A DNA stretch of 64,000 bases from Lysinibacillus mangiferihumi (GTDB lineage: Bacteria > Bacillota > Bacilli > Bacillales_A > Planococcaceae): the NCBI RefSeq assembly GCF_003049665.1, contig NZ_PYWM01000010.1:85589-149588 (forward strand). Direction: 5' to 3'. Below the pieces are notes generated by a model, which was given only the letters and a program-made list of their open reading frames with translations, made no database searches and was not told the origin of the DNA. How positions within the stretch are numbered: the stretch's first letter is position 1; every line of letters begins with the position of its first letter. The translations under genes were made by a program, and so were the position numbers. This document shows, in pieces, positions 50,627-60,600 of this stretch.

Positions 50627-50890
50627 GTGCATGAACGGAATATTAAGGCAACCAATGCGAGGGAATTAGTCGGAGTATCCGACAAGACGCTAAATGAATA
50701 TGGGGATTTTCTTCAACGACATTTCCCTGCATTTGCGGGCGGTGTTTGGCGTGTTCGTAAGTATAATTTTAAAGAAATTGCTATGATGCGAGAATTAAAG
50801 TATCGGAGAAATCTTCGTATGAACGAATCCGAAATAGTGGCGGAAATTCATGCGATATTTTACGAGAGTACAGTAATAGTTGCGCAATAA
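50627..50890 (+). CDS. Small MerR-like DNA-binding protein, possible excisionase
   Basis: 87 residues; NARELVGVSDKTLNEYGDFL reads as a winged helix-turn-helix of the MerR/excisionase kind, followed by KEIAMMRELKYRRNLRMNESE. GTG 50627 has AAGGAG 10 bases upstream; GTG 50618 is nearer than usual. Being the last gene before attR, it may be the excisionase or directionality factor. Confidence 0.6.
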   Translation: MHERNIKATNARELVGVSDKTLNEYGDFLQRHFPAFAGGVWRVRKYNFKEIAMMRELKYRRNLRMNESEIVAEIHAIFYESTVIVAQ

Positions 50891-50985
50891 ACGCTTTACA
50901 AACGATCTACGTTCACGTAAGATGAATCGTAAGAAGGTCGACTATGCTATGTACGACCATTGAACGGATATTTGTCCGCTAGTAC

Positions 50986-51035
50986 GTTTATATCACCGTT
51001 TCAAATGGCGGTACAGTCAACGACACAACAATGCG
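50986..51035 (+). repeat. Right-end copy of a subterminal island repeat
   Basis: GTTTATATCACCGTTTCAAA then TGGCGGTACAGTCAACGACA matches the left end at 34782-34851, where ATATCAACGTTCAAATGGCG and GTACAGTCAAGCGGACAACA are separated by about 24 extra bases. Same orientation at both ends. May be arm-type integrase sites. Confidence 0.5.
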
Positions 51036-51064
51036 GATATTATAGCGATGCAATAACGAATAAG

Positions 51065-51094
51065 GGACGCGGGTTCGACTCCCGCCGTCTCCAT
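51065..51094 (+). repeat. attR: second copy of the 30-bp ssrA 3' end
   Basis: Identical to 34731-34760. Joining the sequence left of attL with that right of attR restores ssrA with its own terminator at 51122, so the island ends here. Confidence 0.92.
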
Positions 51095-51121
51095 ACAGTG
51101 AAATGTACTGAATTTCATGGA

Positions 51122-51163
51122 GTGTCATAAATGTTGATATATCAACGTTTATGGCACTTTTTT
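51122..51163 (+). terminator. Original ssrA terminator, displaced by the island
   Basis: GTGTCATAAATGTTGATA and TATCAACGTTTATGGCAC form an 18-bp near-perfect stem, followed by TTTTTT. It lies 28 bases after attR, where the ssrA terminator would be in the empty site. Now it is 16 kb from the gene. Confidence 0.75.
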
Positions 51164-51258
51164 ATTGTCTTTGAGTTGTACTGAATTGGATTGAATCCTT
51201 ATTAAAAACCTTATTAACCTTTGTTAATCCTTTGTTAGAAATTAATTGGATTCATTGT

Positions 51259-52350
51259 TTAAAAAGGCTGTAAATTTATTAATTGTACTTTCGTTTTTCG
51301 CGTAACATGAGCATAAATTTCTAATGTTGTTTTCACATCGTTATGGCCTAAACGATATTGTACTTCTTTAATCGAGGCACCAGCTTCAAATAACAAAGAG
51401 CAATGTGTGTGACGTAGTCCATGTGTCGTAATATGCTCCAAACTGTGTTTTTCAAGGAAGTCTGAAAGCCATTGTACGGTTTTATTAGGGTCTTGTAACA
51501 CGTTGGAAATATTAGAGAACACTAATTGTTGCTTGTTCTTAGTGTTAATCCCTTTCTCAGCCAAAATCTTTTCTTGCTCGCTTCGCCATAATTTTAAAAT
51601 CCCAATGGTCTCTTCATCAATTTTAATTGTTCGAGGCTTACCATTTTTGGTTGGTCCAAGATAAAGCCCTTTCTCGCCACGTTTCACTGCCTTAGTAATT
51701 CGAACATTAAAAGTATCAAAGTCGATATCCTTCCATTTCAACGCAAATCCTTCACCTTTACGCATTCCGGAAAAGGCGAGCAAACGAAAGACAGCTTGCT
51801 TTTTAATATCAAGGTCTTCTTGTAAATGGGTTAAAAATTGTACAAGCTCCTCACGCGAATAAAAATTTTCAAACTCTTCATCATCTTCATCAATAGAAAT
51901 TTTTGTTTTGATAATAGGCATTTCAACTAATTCAAAAGGATTTTTATCAATGATGCCGTGTTTAATGGCGTATTTCATAACAAGAGCTGCATAGTTTTTC
52001 ACCATGTTGAAACGCTTTAGTTTTTTTGCCCATTGGTTTACGTGCTTTTGACAGATTGCTGCATCAATATTAGCAATTCGATATGATCCGAAGGCAGGTA
52101 AAATGTGATTGCTGAAAATACGTTTAGTTTTTAGTAGTGTGCTATCCTCTACTGTATTTTCATATTGTTCTAACCATAATTCATAGACCTCTTGATACGT
52201 GTCTTTAGAAACTTTTCCGAAAGTACCATTTTTAATTTCTCTTTGTAACTCATAATAAGCATCTTTAGCTTCTTTTTTTGTTTTAAAGCCGCTACGAGTA
52301 GTTGTTTTTTCTTTACCTGTTAATGGATATGTGAGCGTGCTTCGCTTTGT
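51259..52350 (-). pseudogene. 5'-truncated phage/ICE-type integrase
   Basis: The minus-strand frame is open from the stop at 52351 to 51259 (about 364 codons) without a start codon in its first part. It carries the AP2-like arm-binding region (TTTRSGFKTKKEAKDAYYEL), the SAM-like domain (TYQEVYELWLEQYENTVEDS) and the catalytic domain with Arg in FSGMRKGE, HGLRHTHCSLL, LGHNDVKTT and Tyr in EIYAHVTRK. About 15-25 N-terminal residues are missing. A shorter product could start at ATG 52005. Its 3' end faces attR, so it belonged to another element at ssrA. Confidence 0.8.
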
Positions 52351-52556
52351 TTAGAAGCTTCACAACTTTCCCCGTGCAAATATGAAAAGAAATTCCCTCA
52401 AATTTCTCCGCTTTTTAAAGATAATTGCGCTTTGCAGTATGGGCAAATAAATGTCCCTTTTTCGGCAATTTGCTTATGATTATCGATTTCATCTGCGTGT
52501 AAATTTTGTGGGATTATGTATAGTGTCTCTTCGTTCGTATGCCAAGCTTCTCTCAA
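52320..52556 (-). pseudogene. CoiA-like fragment with internal stop
   Basis: From TTG 52556 (AAAGGAGG 7 bases upstream) the frame encodes a zinc-ribbon start with FICPYCKAQLSLKSGEI, then TGA at 52398-52400. The same frame goes on with GESCEASKQSEARSHIH and stops at 52320. The cysteine pattern and the E-S-C-E-A-SKQSEA string resemble competence protein CoiA. It is broken twice: by the nonsense codon and by fusion to the integrase fragment at about 52320-52350. The family call is tentative. Confidence 0.45.
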
Positions 52557-52770
52557 AATATAACCTCCTTTAAAATGGTATTTATCAGATTTACGAGTAA
52601 TATCAGTAGAAGGTTTCAATATTTTTACATTTGAAATTGGTTGGATAATAGATATTGGGTATTGATACAAAATATTTTAAATTATTATATTCTCGTCAAT
52701 ATTTACTTCCTTTAATTACAAGGTGCTATAATAGTAGAAACTACCTAAAGTGAAAGGTTGTGTAATTTAT

Positions 52771-55700
52771 ATGGAGCAATATTCAATTTTACGTAAAGAT
52801 TTAATACATGAATTAGAAACATATTTAGTTGGCCCACGCGCCACAGATGAAATATTAGGGGCAGAGGTCCGGCCAATGCAGCTTTATTTAACAGGTAAAC
52901 TTGTACCATTTGGTTCGACATCAGATGTTGTAAATGAACGTGATAACGCAATTGAAACACACGTTCAAGTAAGTGAAGAAGAAATTAATGAACAACTAAC
53001 AATCAGAAAAATATTCCGCCCATCAACAATGGGATTTAGCTTTAAATTGAAGCAATTAACAAAAATAGAAATTGAAGCATCTTGGGCGATTTATGAAGAT
53101 AAAGAGCATAAAAGGATGCCGCAATCAGAAAAATGGCAAATTGACGTTTCTAATAAACTAATGGATACACTTGAAAACATAAACGATTCGAAGTATGGAA
53201 AAGTACGCTATACCGTTACATATCGAAATGAGTTATATCATGTGAACGTTTTTTTAATGAATACATTAAAGCGCGAAAATCAATATCCGGAACAAGATGA
53301 AGTTATGTTTCAATGTGAATTAAAGGTACACATACCAACAACTTATGTAAGAAAATTTACTTCAAAGGCTGATCAATATCATATTCAAAACGAACTACTT
53401 TATCGTGATAAAGAAGAACTAGCAATTGGTCATGGTGTTGGAGTTGATTGGGAAACAGTTGGAAATATTACAACGATTTATTCAACATGGATGCCACGAT
53501 ATGAATTGCCGAATGTGGAGCATTGTAAAATTGAGAATCAGTCATTTAAGATGAAGGATTTAAGTGAATACCCTGCCGACATTTTGAAAGAAAAGTTAAG
53601 TGTTATACCAGCAGCTTATAAACTGTGGTTGAATCATGAAGTTCAAATAATAAATGAGCTACCAGATTATTTAAAAGTTGAGGCAGAACAAAACGTTTTA
53701 AAAGTAAAGGAAATTATCCAACGTTTAGAAGAAGGTATTTCACTTGTTACAGAAAGTAACGATTCTCTATGTTATTTAGCGTTTCAGTTTGCTAACCGCG
53801 CGATGTTATTGCAACGTGCGCAATCTGCAGTGGCCCAAACATATCGTACAACAGGTGAGCGAATAAAACCTACATTAGATGGCGAATGGCGTTTATTCCA
53901 ATTAATATTTTTACTTATGAATATTGCAGGCACATCGGATGAACAACATCGAGATAGAGAAATTGTTGATTTAATTTGGTTTCCAACTGGTGGAGGTAAA
54001 ACCGAGGCGTATTTAGGAGTAGCTGCTTATGTCATGGCGTATCGTCGATTATTAGCGCCAAATCAAATAGACAAGTATGCTGGAGTAACAGTTTTTATGC
54101 GATATACATTGCGTTTATTAACCACTCAACAATTTCAACGAGCAGCAGCTTTGATTTGCGCTGCAGAAGTTTTGCGTAAGCCGAATGCAAAATTATTTGG
54201 AGAAGAGCCATTTAGTATAGGGTTGTGGATTGGAAAGGATTCCTCACCTAATAAATTTGAAGATGCAATGGATAAGCTTGAACAATTACTAGAAGGTAAG
54301 GAAGTTAAGGCGGGCAATCCTATTCAGCTAATGCATTGTCCATGGTGTGGGTCGGAACTAGGACCAGAGCAGTATGAAATTAACTATAACTGGCAGAAAA
54401 TTTGTTGTTCTAATAAAGAATGTACGTTTAAACATGGCATTCCTGTATTTACAATCGATGAGGCGATTTACAAGAAGTTACCAACATTGTTAATAGGCAC
54501 AGTGGATAAAATCGCTCAGTTACCATGGAAACAAGATATGCATGAGCTATTTGGAAATAAAAATGTTTATCACCGAGAGAAAGGGTTTGAATATAGCGAA
54601 TCTACTCCAAGAGGATACAGTCGTATTAATCGTTTGAAACCACCTGAATTAATCATTCAAGATGAGCTTCATTTGATTTCAGGTCCACTAGGCTCTTTAA
54701 CAGGCTTATATGAGGTAGCGATTGATTTATTAACAAGACATAATGGAAGACCGGCTAAAGTAATAGCTTCAACTGCGACGATTAGTGGTGCGGACGAGCA
54801 AATTCGAGCGCTCTATGGCCGAAAGATGCAGCAGTTCCCATTAGCTGTGCAAAAAGCAAATGATAATTTTGTTTCAAAGGAAGTCCCTACTTCTGAAAAG
54901 CCAGGGAGATTTTATGTAGGAATCTGTGCGCCAGGGGTAAGTAATAAAATTCAAGCAATTCAAACATATAGTGCTTATGCAACAATCACAAGAAGTGAGC
55001 AAAAGTATAAAGTAGATCCTTATTATACAATGTTAGGTTATTTCAATACTGTTAAAGAATTGGCAGGGATGGTCACTACGTTTAAAGACGAAATAAACTC
55101 ACGATTAAATATGTTAGATCCAACTAACAAATTTGAACACGATTTAATAGTTGAAGAATTAACTAGTCGAAAAAAAGCGCAAGAAATTCCTCAATTACTT
55201 ACGCAAATGGAAAAAACAATGGATGAAGCAGGCGTTCTTGATGCAGTACTCGCAACGAACATGATATCTGTAGGCGTCGATGTAGATCGTTTAGGAACGA
55301 TGATTGTACAAGGACAACCTAAAACGACTTCAGAATATATTCAAGCAACAAGTCGTGTGGGGCGTAAATATCCAGGGATTGTGTTTATTCTATTAAATTC
55401 CATGCGTTCTAGAGACTTATCACATTTCGAACGCTTTAAAGTGTATCATCAAGCGTTATATCGTCATGTAGAAACGATGAGTGTGACCCCGTTTGCTAAA
55501 GGGGCATTATATAAAGGGTTGACAGGTACATTTATTGGGTATATTCGTCAAACGATTATGGAAATCAATGCTGAGCAAAGTCCGAAAAAAATATTACAGC
55601 TACAAAATAAAGTAGATACTGCTACCGTTCAATTTTTAGAAAGAGTCCAGGAAGCATACGGTGCAACAATCGAATCGGAAGTAAAGGATTTATTAGAATG

Positions 55701-55881
55701 GTGGCAAGAGCTAGCTTTCAAATATGCAGCAAATACATTAGCCTATAAAGAATCGAAATATGTAAAAGCATATTTATTAAAAAACTTTAATGAAGAAGTG
55801 AAAGTAAAAGATGCTCGTCCAGCTATGATGTCACTGAGAAACGTAGAAGCAGCTATTGAAATTGAGGTGTTAAAATCATGA
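52771..55881 (+). CDS. drmA: DrmA-like DISARM helicase
   Basis: 1036 residues of the DISARM DrmA type. The N-terminal ~370 residues contain conserved DLVGPR-like LVGPRATDEILG. Superfamily 2 helicase motifs follow: Walker A WFPTGGGKTEAYL near 406, a zinc motif CPWC...CC..KEC near 523-550, DELH near 631, SATISG near 670 and motif VI QATSRVGRKYPG near 858. Known DrmA acts with DrmB as an ATP-driven DNA translocase in phage defence. ATG 52771 is preferred to GTG 52750. The stop overlaps drmB (ATGA). Confidence 0.85.
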   Translation: MEQYSILRKDLIHELETYLVGPRATDEILGAEVRPMQLYLTGKLVPFGSTSDVVNERDNAIETHVQVSEEEINEQLTIRKIFRPSTMGFSFKLKQLTKIEIEASWAIYEDKEHKRMPQSEKWQIDVSNKLMDTLENINDSKYGKVRYTVTYRNELYHVNVFLMNTLKRENQYPEQDEVMFQCELKVHIPTTYVRKFTSKADQYHIQNELLYRDKEELAIGHGVGVDWETVGNITTIYSTWMPRYELPNVEHCKIENQSFKMKDLSEYPADILKEKLSVIPAAYKLWLNHEVQIINELPDYLKVEAEQNVLKVKEIIQRLEEGISLVTESNDSLCYLAFQFANRAMLLQRAQSAVAQTYRTTGERIKPTLDGEWRLFQLIFLLMNIAGTSDEQHRDREIVDLIWFPTGGGKTEAYLGVAAYVMAYRRLLAPNQIDKYAGVTVFMRYTLRLLTTQQFQRAAALICAAEVLRKPNAKLFGEEPFSIGLWIGKDSSPNKFEDAMDKLEQLLEGKEVKAGNPIQLMHCPWCGSELGPEQYEINYNWQKICCSNKECTFKHGIPVFTIDEAIYKKLPTLLIGTVDKIAQLPWKQDMHELFGNKNVYHREKGFEYSESTPRGYSRINRLKPPELIIQDELHLISGPLGSLTGLYEVAIDLLTRHNGRPAKVIASTATISGADEQIRALYGRKMQQFPLAVQKANDNFVSKEVPTSEKPGRFYVGICAPGVSNKIQAIQTYSAYATITRSEQKYKVDPYYTMLGYFNTVKELAGMVTTFKDEINSRLNMLDPTNKFEHDLIVEELTSRKKAQEIPQLLTQMEKTMDEAGVLDAVLATNMISVGVDVDRLGTMIVQGQPKTTSEYIQATSRVGRKYPGIVFILLNSMRSRDLSHFERFKVYHQALYRHVETMSVTPFAKGALYKGLTGTFIGYIRQTIMEINAEQSPKKILQLQNKVDTATVQFLERVQEAYGATIESEVKDLLEWWQELAFKYAANTLAYKESKYVKAYLLKNFNEEVKVKDARPAMMSLRNVEAAIEIEVLKS

Positions 55882-57608
55882 CCGAACAAAATGAAACAAT
55901 CAGACCGTCCCAATTAATATATCAATCAGGACCAGGAGCAATCGTTGAACTATTAAATCAAAGTGTTATTATCAAATCCGCGGATCAGTGGCAAACAAGA
56001 AGGGCGCCACAAGAAAAGGATGTCCGCATTACATCTTTTCTGGGTGTAGATCATGTACGTATTTTAAATGAAAATCCTGATAAACAAAAAATAAAGGCAG
56101 TTGAATTCCCAAAATGGAAAATCTGCCCGAAATGCCACAATATGACGAGGTATGATAATGCTACGTGTTACTATTGTGCGCGCAAAAATGAAGACGATCT
56201 ACAGGAGCTATATGCAAGCCGTTTTGTATTAGCATGTGAAAATGGACATCTTTCGGATTTTCCTTATGATGAATGGGTTCATCGAAATAAGCCTTGTACA
56301 GAACAATCAAAAGATCCGCGATTAATGTTGAAAACGCGTGGATCAAGTGGATCATTATCAGACTTACACGTAATTTGCTTGCATTGTAAGCATAGTGAAA
56401 GTTTGGGGAATATTATGAAGCCCGAAGAAAGAGAGAATCACAGTTTATTTGATTGCCATGGGGAAAGACCTTGGATTAGTGAAAGTGCTAAACAGAAATG
56501 TAACTGCAAAATGAAAACAACATTACGCGGTGCCTCTAATGTATATTCACCGTCGATTGTGAGCTTTTTACAGGTCCCTTTAACAACTTCTAGCTCTGAA
56601 TTCGATGTTCTATATTTAGTAGAAAAAGATAAAGAAAATTTTAGTAAAGCGTATCAAGGTATGGGTGAATCAGGTCTTGAGATGGCGTGTAGTTTCAAAA
56701 ATATCCCTTCTTCATTTGTACCTATTATCAAACGATATTTAGATGGGGAAATAACACTTGAAGAAAGTTCGACTTATGAATCGATTAAAAAGCAGGAGTG
56801 GAATACATTAATACAGGATGAAATAAACGAAGAACATTTTTCATCTAAAAAAGTCGACATTGCACCAATTTTAGTGCCGTATTTTGATGGCATTTTCCGC
56901 ATAGATTCTGTACCGGAAGTTCAAGTGCTAAAAGAATTTACTCGTCTAGATTACATTGATCGATTTACAGATGATGAAGTGAAAACACAGCCTGTCGTTA
57001 TAACAAATGAAGCCAAATGGCTACCTGCTGTGCGAAATTACGGCGAGGGTATTTTCTTTCAATTTAATTTAGAGAAGTTATTACAATGGGAACAAACCGA
57101 ACAGGTAACGAGTGCCATTATTAAGTCATATAATGCTTACCGTGAAGAATTTAATAATACTCAATTAGATATTTTGCCACGTCAAATCTTGCTGCATACA
57201 TTTAGTCACGCATTGTTACAACAATTAGCTGCGCATTGTGGTTACACAACGACATCTTTAAAAGAGCGTATTTACGCGAGTGAAGATATGTATGGCGTAT
57301 TTATTTACACTGCTTCTGGCGATTCAGAAGGTAGTTTAGGTGGTTTAACAAACTTAGCACAGAGTGAGAAATTATTACCTATTATTATTAGGTCGTTGGA
57401 GAAAATGAGCTATTGTTCTTCAGATCCAATCTGTTCAGACGGAGAATTTGAATATCATACGTCAGCGAACGGAGCGGCATGTCATGCATGTACTTTCGTA
57501 TCTGAGACATCTTGTGAATGGGGCAATTTATTGTTAGATCGTCGCACATTAATCAATATTAATCCGAATGAAAAAGATGGTTATTTCGATCAGTTATTAG
57601 AAATGTAA
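55878..57608 (+). CDS. drmB: DrmB-like protein (DUF1998)
   Basis: 576 residues. It starts with IRPSQLIYQSGPGAIVELL, as DrmB proteins do, then a zinc motif CPKC...CYYC near 79-96 and later H-C-C clusters (CLHCKHSE). The C-terminal DUF1998 (about 430-560) shows HTFSHALLQQLA, GVFIYTASGDSEGSLGGL and the CSSDPICSD..ACHACTFVSETSCE zinc cluster. DrmA and DrmB form a complex that holds DNA. Coupled to drmA by a 4-base overlap. Confidence 0.88.
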   Translation: MTEQNETIRPSQLIYQSGPGAIVELLNQSVIIKSADQWQTRRAPQEKDVRITSFLGVDHVRILNENPDKQKIKAVEFPKWKICPKCHNMTRYDNATCYYCARKNEDDLQELYASRFVLACENGHLSDFPYDEWVHRNKPCTEQSKDPRLMLKTRGSSGSLSDLHVICLHCKHSESLGNIMKPEERENHSLFDCHGERPWISESAKQKCNCKMKTTLRGASNVYSPSIVSFLQVPLTTSSSEFDVLYLVEKDKENFSKAYQGMGESGLEMACSFKNIPSSFVPIIKRYLDGEITLEESSTYESIKKQEWNTLIQDEINEEHFSSKKVDIAPILVPYFDGIFRIDSVPEVQVLKEFTRLDYIDRFTDDEVKTQPVVITNEAKWLPAVRNYGEGIFFQFNLEKLLQWEQTEQVTSAIIKSYNAYREEFNNTQLDILPRQILLHTFSHALLQQLAAHCGYTTTSLKERIYASEDMYGVFIYTASGDSEGSLGGLTNLAQSEKLLPIIIRSLEKMSYCSSDPICSDGEFEYHTSANGAACHACTFVSETSCEWGNLLLDRRTLININPNEKDGYFDQLLEM

Positions 57609-57626
57609 GGTAAGAGGTGTAGATGG

Positions 57627-60600
57627 TTGAAAATAGATTTAGTCGATAATAAAGGGAACAACACCCTTGTCCAAGCTATGAAAAATGAAATAAAAAAAGG
57701 TTCGAAAATTGCAGTTGCTTCTGCAAAATTTAGTATGAATGTCTTTCAAGAGTTGAAAAAAGCGTTAGCTAAAGGTGAATCTTTTCGATTTCTCTATACA
57801 GAGCCAACTTTTTATAAACAAGAAATCGATGAAAATAATCAATTTAAATTGGTAGAACGAAAAGGCCAACAACTTCAGTTAGAAGGAAATCAGTTTGAAA
57901 TTCCTTTACGAAATCAGATGGTAGCTAAAAAAATCGCAAGAGAATTATCAGAATGGATTCGTGAAAATGCAGAATTTAAAACGATTTTAGGGAAAGTAAC
58001 GTATCCTAAACAAATTATGATTAAAAACAAAACGGATGAAGACGTTTTTATTCAATCGGAAATTGAATTTACAGCGGACGGATTAGGCATTACTCCTTCG
58101 AACCGACAAGCTAGTTATACTGTCATGAAAGAAACAGTGGGCGTAACGCAAAATATGCTTTCAGAGTTTGATCGACTATGGCAGGATGAAACAAAATCAA
58201 AGGAGATTACTGCTGAAGTTTTGCAACAACTGGACGCCTTTCAGAAAGAAAATGCGCCAGAGTGGCTCTATTTTGTCACGCTCTATAATATTTTTTCTGA
58301 AAATTTAGAAGGTCTGTCAGAGGACAATATTATTAAAGAAGGAACCAATTTTAAAGATACGGTCATTTGGAATAAGCTTTACCCATTCCAACGTGACGGT
58401 GTACTCGGCATGATTGAAAAAATGGAGAAATTTAATGGTTGCATATTAGCAGATAGTGTAGGGTTAGGGAAAACTTTTTCGGCTCTAGCAGTCATTAAAT
58501 ATTATGAGTTAAGAAATGATCGTGTATTAGTTTTATGTCCCAAAAAGCTACGAGATAACTGGACTGTCTATACGCAAAACGATAAAAGAAATGTCTTAAA
58601 TGAAGATCGCTTTAACTATGATGTATTAAATCATACAGATTTAAGCCGTGAAGGTGGTATGTCTGGTGAAATACGTCTAGATACAGTAAATTGGTCAAAT
58701 TATGATTTAGTTGTCATCGATGAATCGCACAACTTCCGCAATAACAATGCACACAAGGGTCGATTAACGCGTTATCAAAAGCTCATGCAGGAAATTATTA
58801 AAAAAGGTGTTAAAACGAAAGTGCTATTACTTTCTGCTACACCTGTAAACAATAAAATGAATGATATTAAAAATCAAATTGCCTTTATAACGGAAGATAA
58901 CGATCAAGCACTTCAAAAAGAAGGTATTGAAAGCATTGAGCAAACGTTACGCGCGGCACAAGCTGCGTTTAATCGTTGGACAGCGTTACCAGCACCGAAG
59001 CGAACGACAGAAGAGTTTTTAAATATGGTCGAGCAAGACTATTTCCAATTGCTTGATTTATTAACGATTGCTCGTAGTCGTAAGCATATTGAAAAATACT
59101 ATAACGTCAAAGATATAGGTAGTTTCCCAACACGTTTAAAGCCGATTTCCATTAAAGCTGATGTAGATATAGAACAACGTTTCGTTGATATGAACGAAGT
59201 CAATGAGCGCTTAGAGTCATTAAGTTTTAGTATTTATCAACCGATGAAATATGTCTTACCACATAAACGTAAGCATTACGAAGAACTGTATGACACAAAA
59301 GTAAAAGATGGTCAATCGACCTTTAAACAAACAGATAGAGAATATGCAGTAGCAGCATTAATGAAAGTTAACTTGTTCAAACGTTTAGAAAGTTCAATTC
59401 ATGCATTTAGGCTTACACTTGAAAAATTAGTCGCACGAGTTGAAGGGACACTACAAACTTTACAGCTCCAAACGCAACAAACTTATTCGGAAAATTATGA
59501 AGATGCGACAGAGATTGATGATGAGCAACTTGAAGCAATCACTGTTGGTAGTGATAAAGTACAAATTCAATTAAATGATATTGATGCATTAAAATGGGCA
59601 GGAGATTTACGTGCGGATTTAGCGACATTGCAAGTTTTATTACAGCAAGCCACGCAAATTTCGACTACGCGCGATGCAAAGCTTGAACAATTAGTAAATT
59701 TAATTCGTGAAAAAATAGATAATCCAATAAATCCAGGAAATAAAAAGGTTATCATTTTCTCAGCCTTCGCTGATACAGCAAAATACTTGTACGATAATTT
59801 ATCAGAGCGTCTATTGAATAAACAGCTTCATTCAGCGTTAGTTGTAGGAAGCGGAACGAACAAGTGTACATTAAAAGATGTTCGAGTAAAAGATATTAAC
59901 GATATTTTAATAAACTTTTCACCAAAGTCAAAAGAACGTCACAAGGTGGACAGTAAACGGACAGAAGAAATCGATATACTTTTTGCGACAGACTGTATTT
60001 CAGAAGGACAAAACTTGCAGGACTGCGATTATTTAATTAACTATGATATTCACTGGAACCCGGTACGTGTAATTCAACGATTTGGACGCATTGACCGTAT
60101 TGGCTCAACAAATACACAAATTCAACTAGTTAACTTTTGGCCGAATATGGATTTAGATGAATACATCAATTTGGAAGAACGTGTAAAAGGACGTATGAAA
60201 ATATTAAATACTTCTGCTTCGGGGGAAGAAGATATTTTAGATACGTCATCTAAGGAAATGAATGATTTAGAATATCGTAGAAACCAGTTAAAAGCGTTGC
60301 AAAATGATGTATTAAACTTAGAGGATGTATCCGGTGCTATTTCAATTACTGACTTAACGTATACGGATTTTAAAAGCGATTTAAGTACAGCGTTAAAATC
60401 GTATAAAAAAGATCTAGCGGTTGCACCAAAAGGCTTGTATGCAGTTGTGAGTAATAAGGAGCTGCCAGAAGCACAGCCAGGTGTTATTTTCTGCTTTAAA
60501 CAGTATAAAGATGTAGCGATAGAAAGTAATAGCCTTGCGCCATACATCTTATTGTATGTAACTGATGCAGGTGAAGCATTTATTCATTATACACATGCAA

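Noticed and set aside
51259..52005. Intact 248-aa integrase starting at ATG 52005
   Set aside because: Conserved integrase sequence (arm-binding and core-binding domains) continues upstream in the same frame to 52350, so the ORF is a truncated gene and not a short integrase by design.
57627..57960. Active phospholipase-D-type nuclease at the N-terminus of the SNF2 protein
   Set aside because: The fold seems similar, but no HxKxxxxD motif is visible in this part, so catalytic activity is not claimed.
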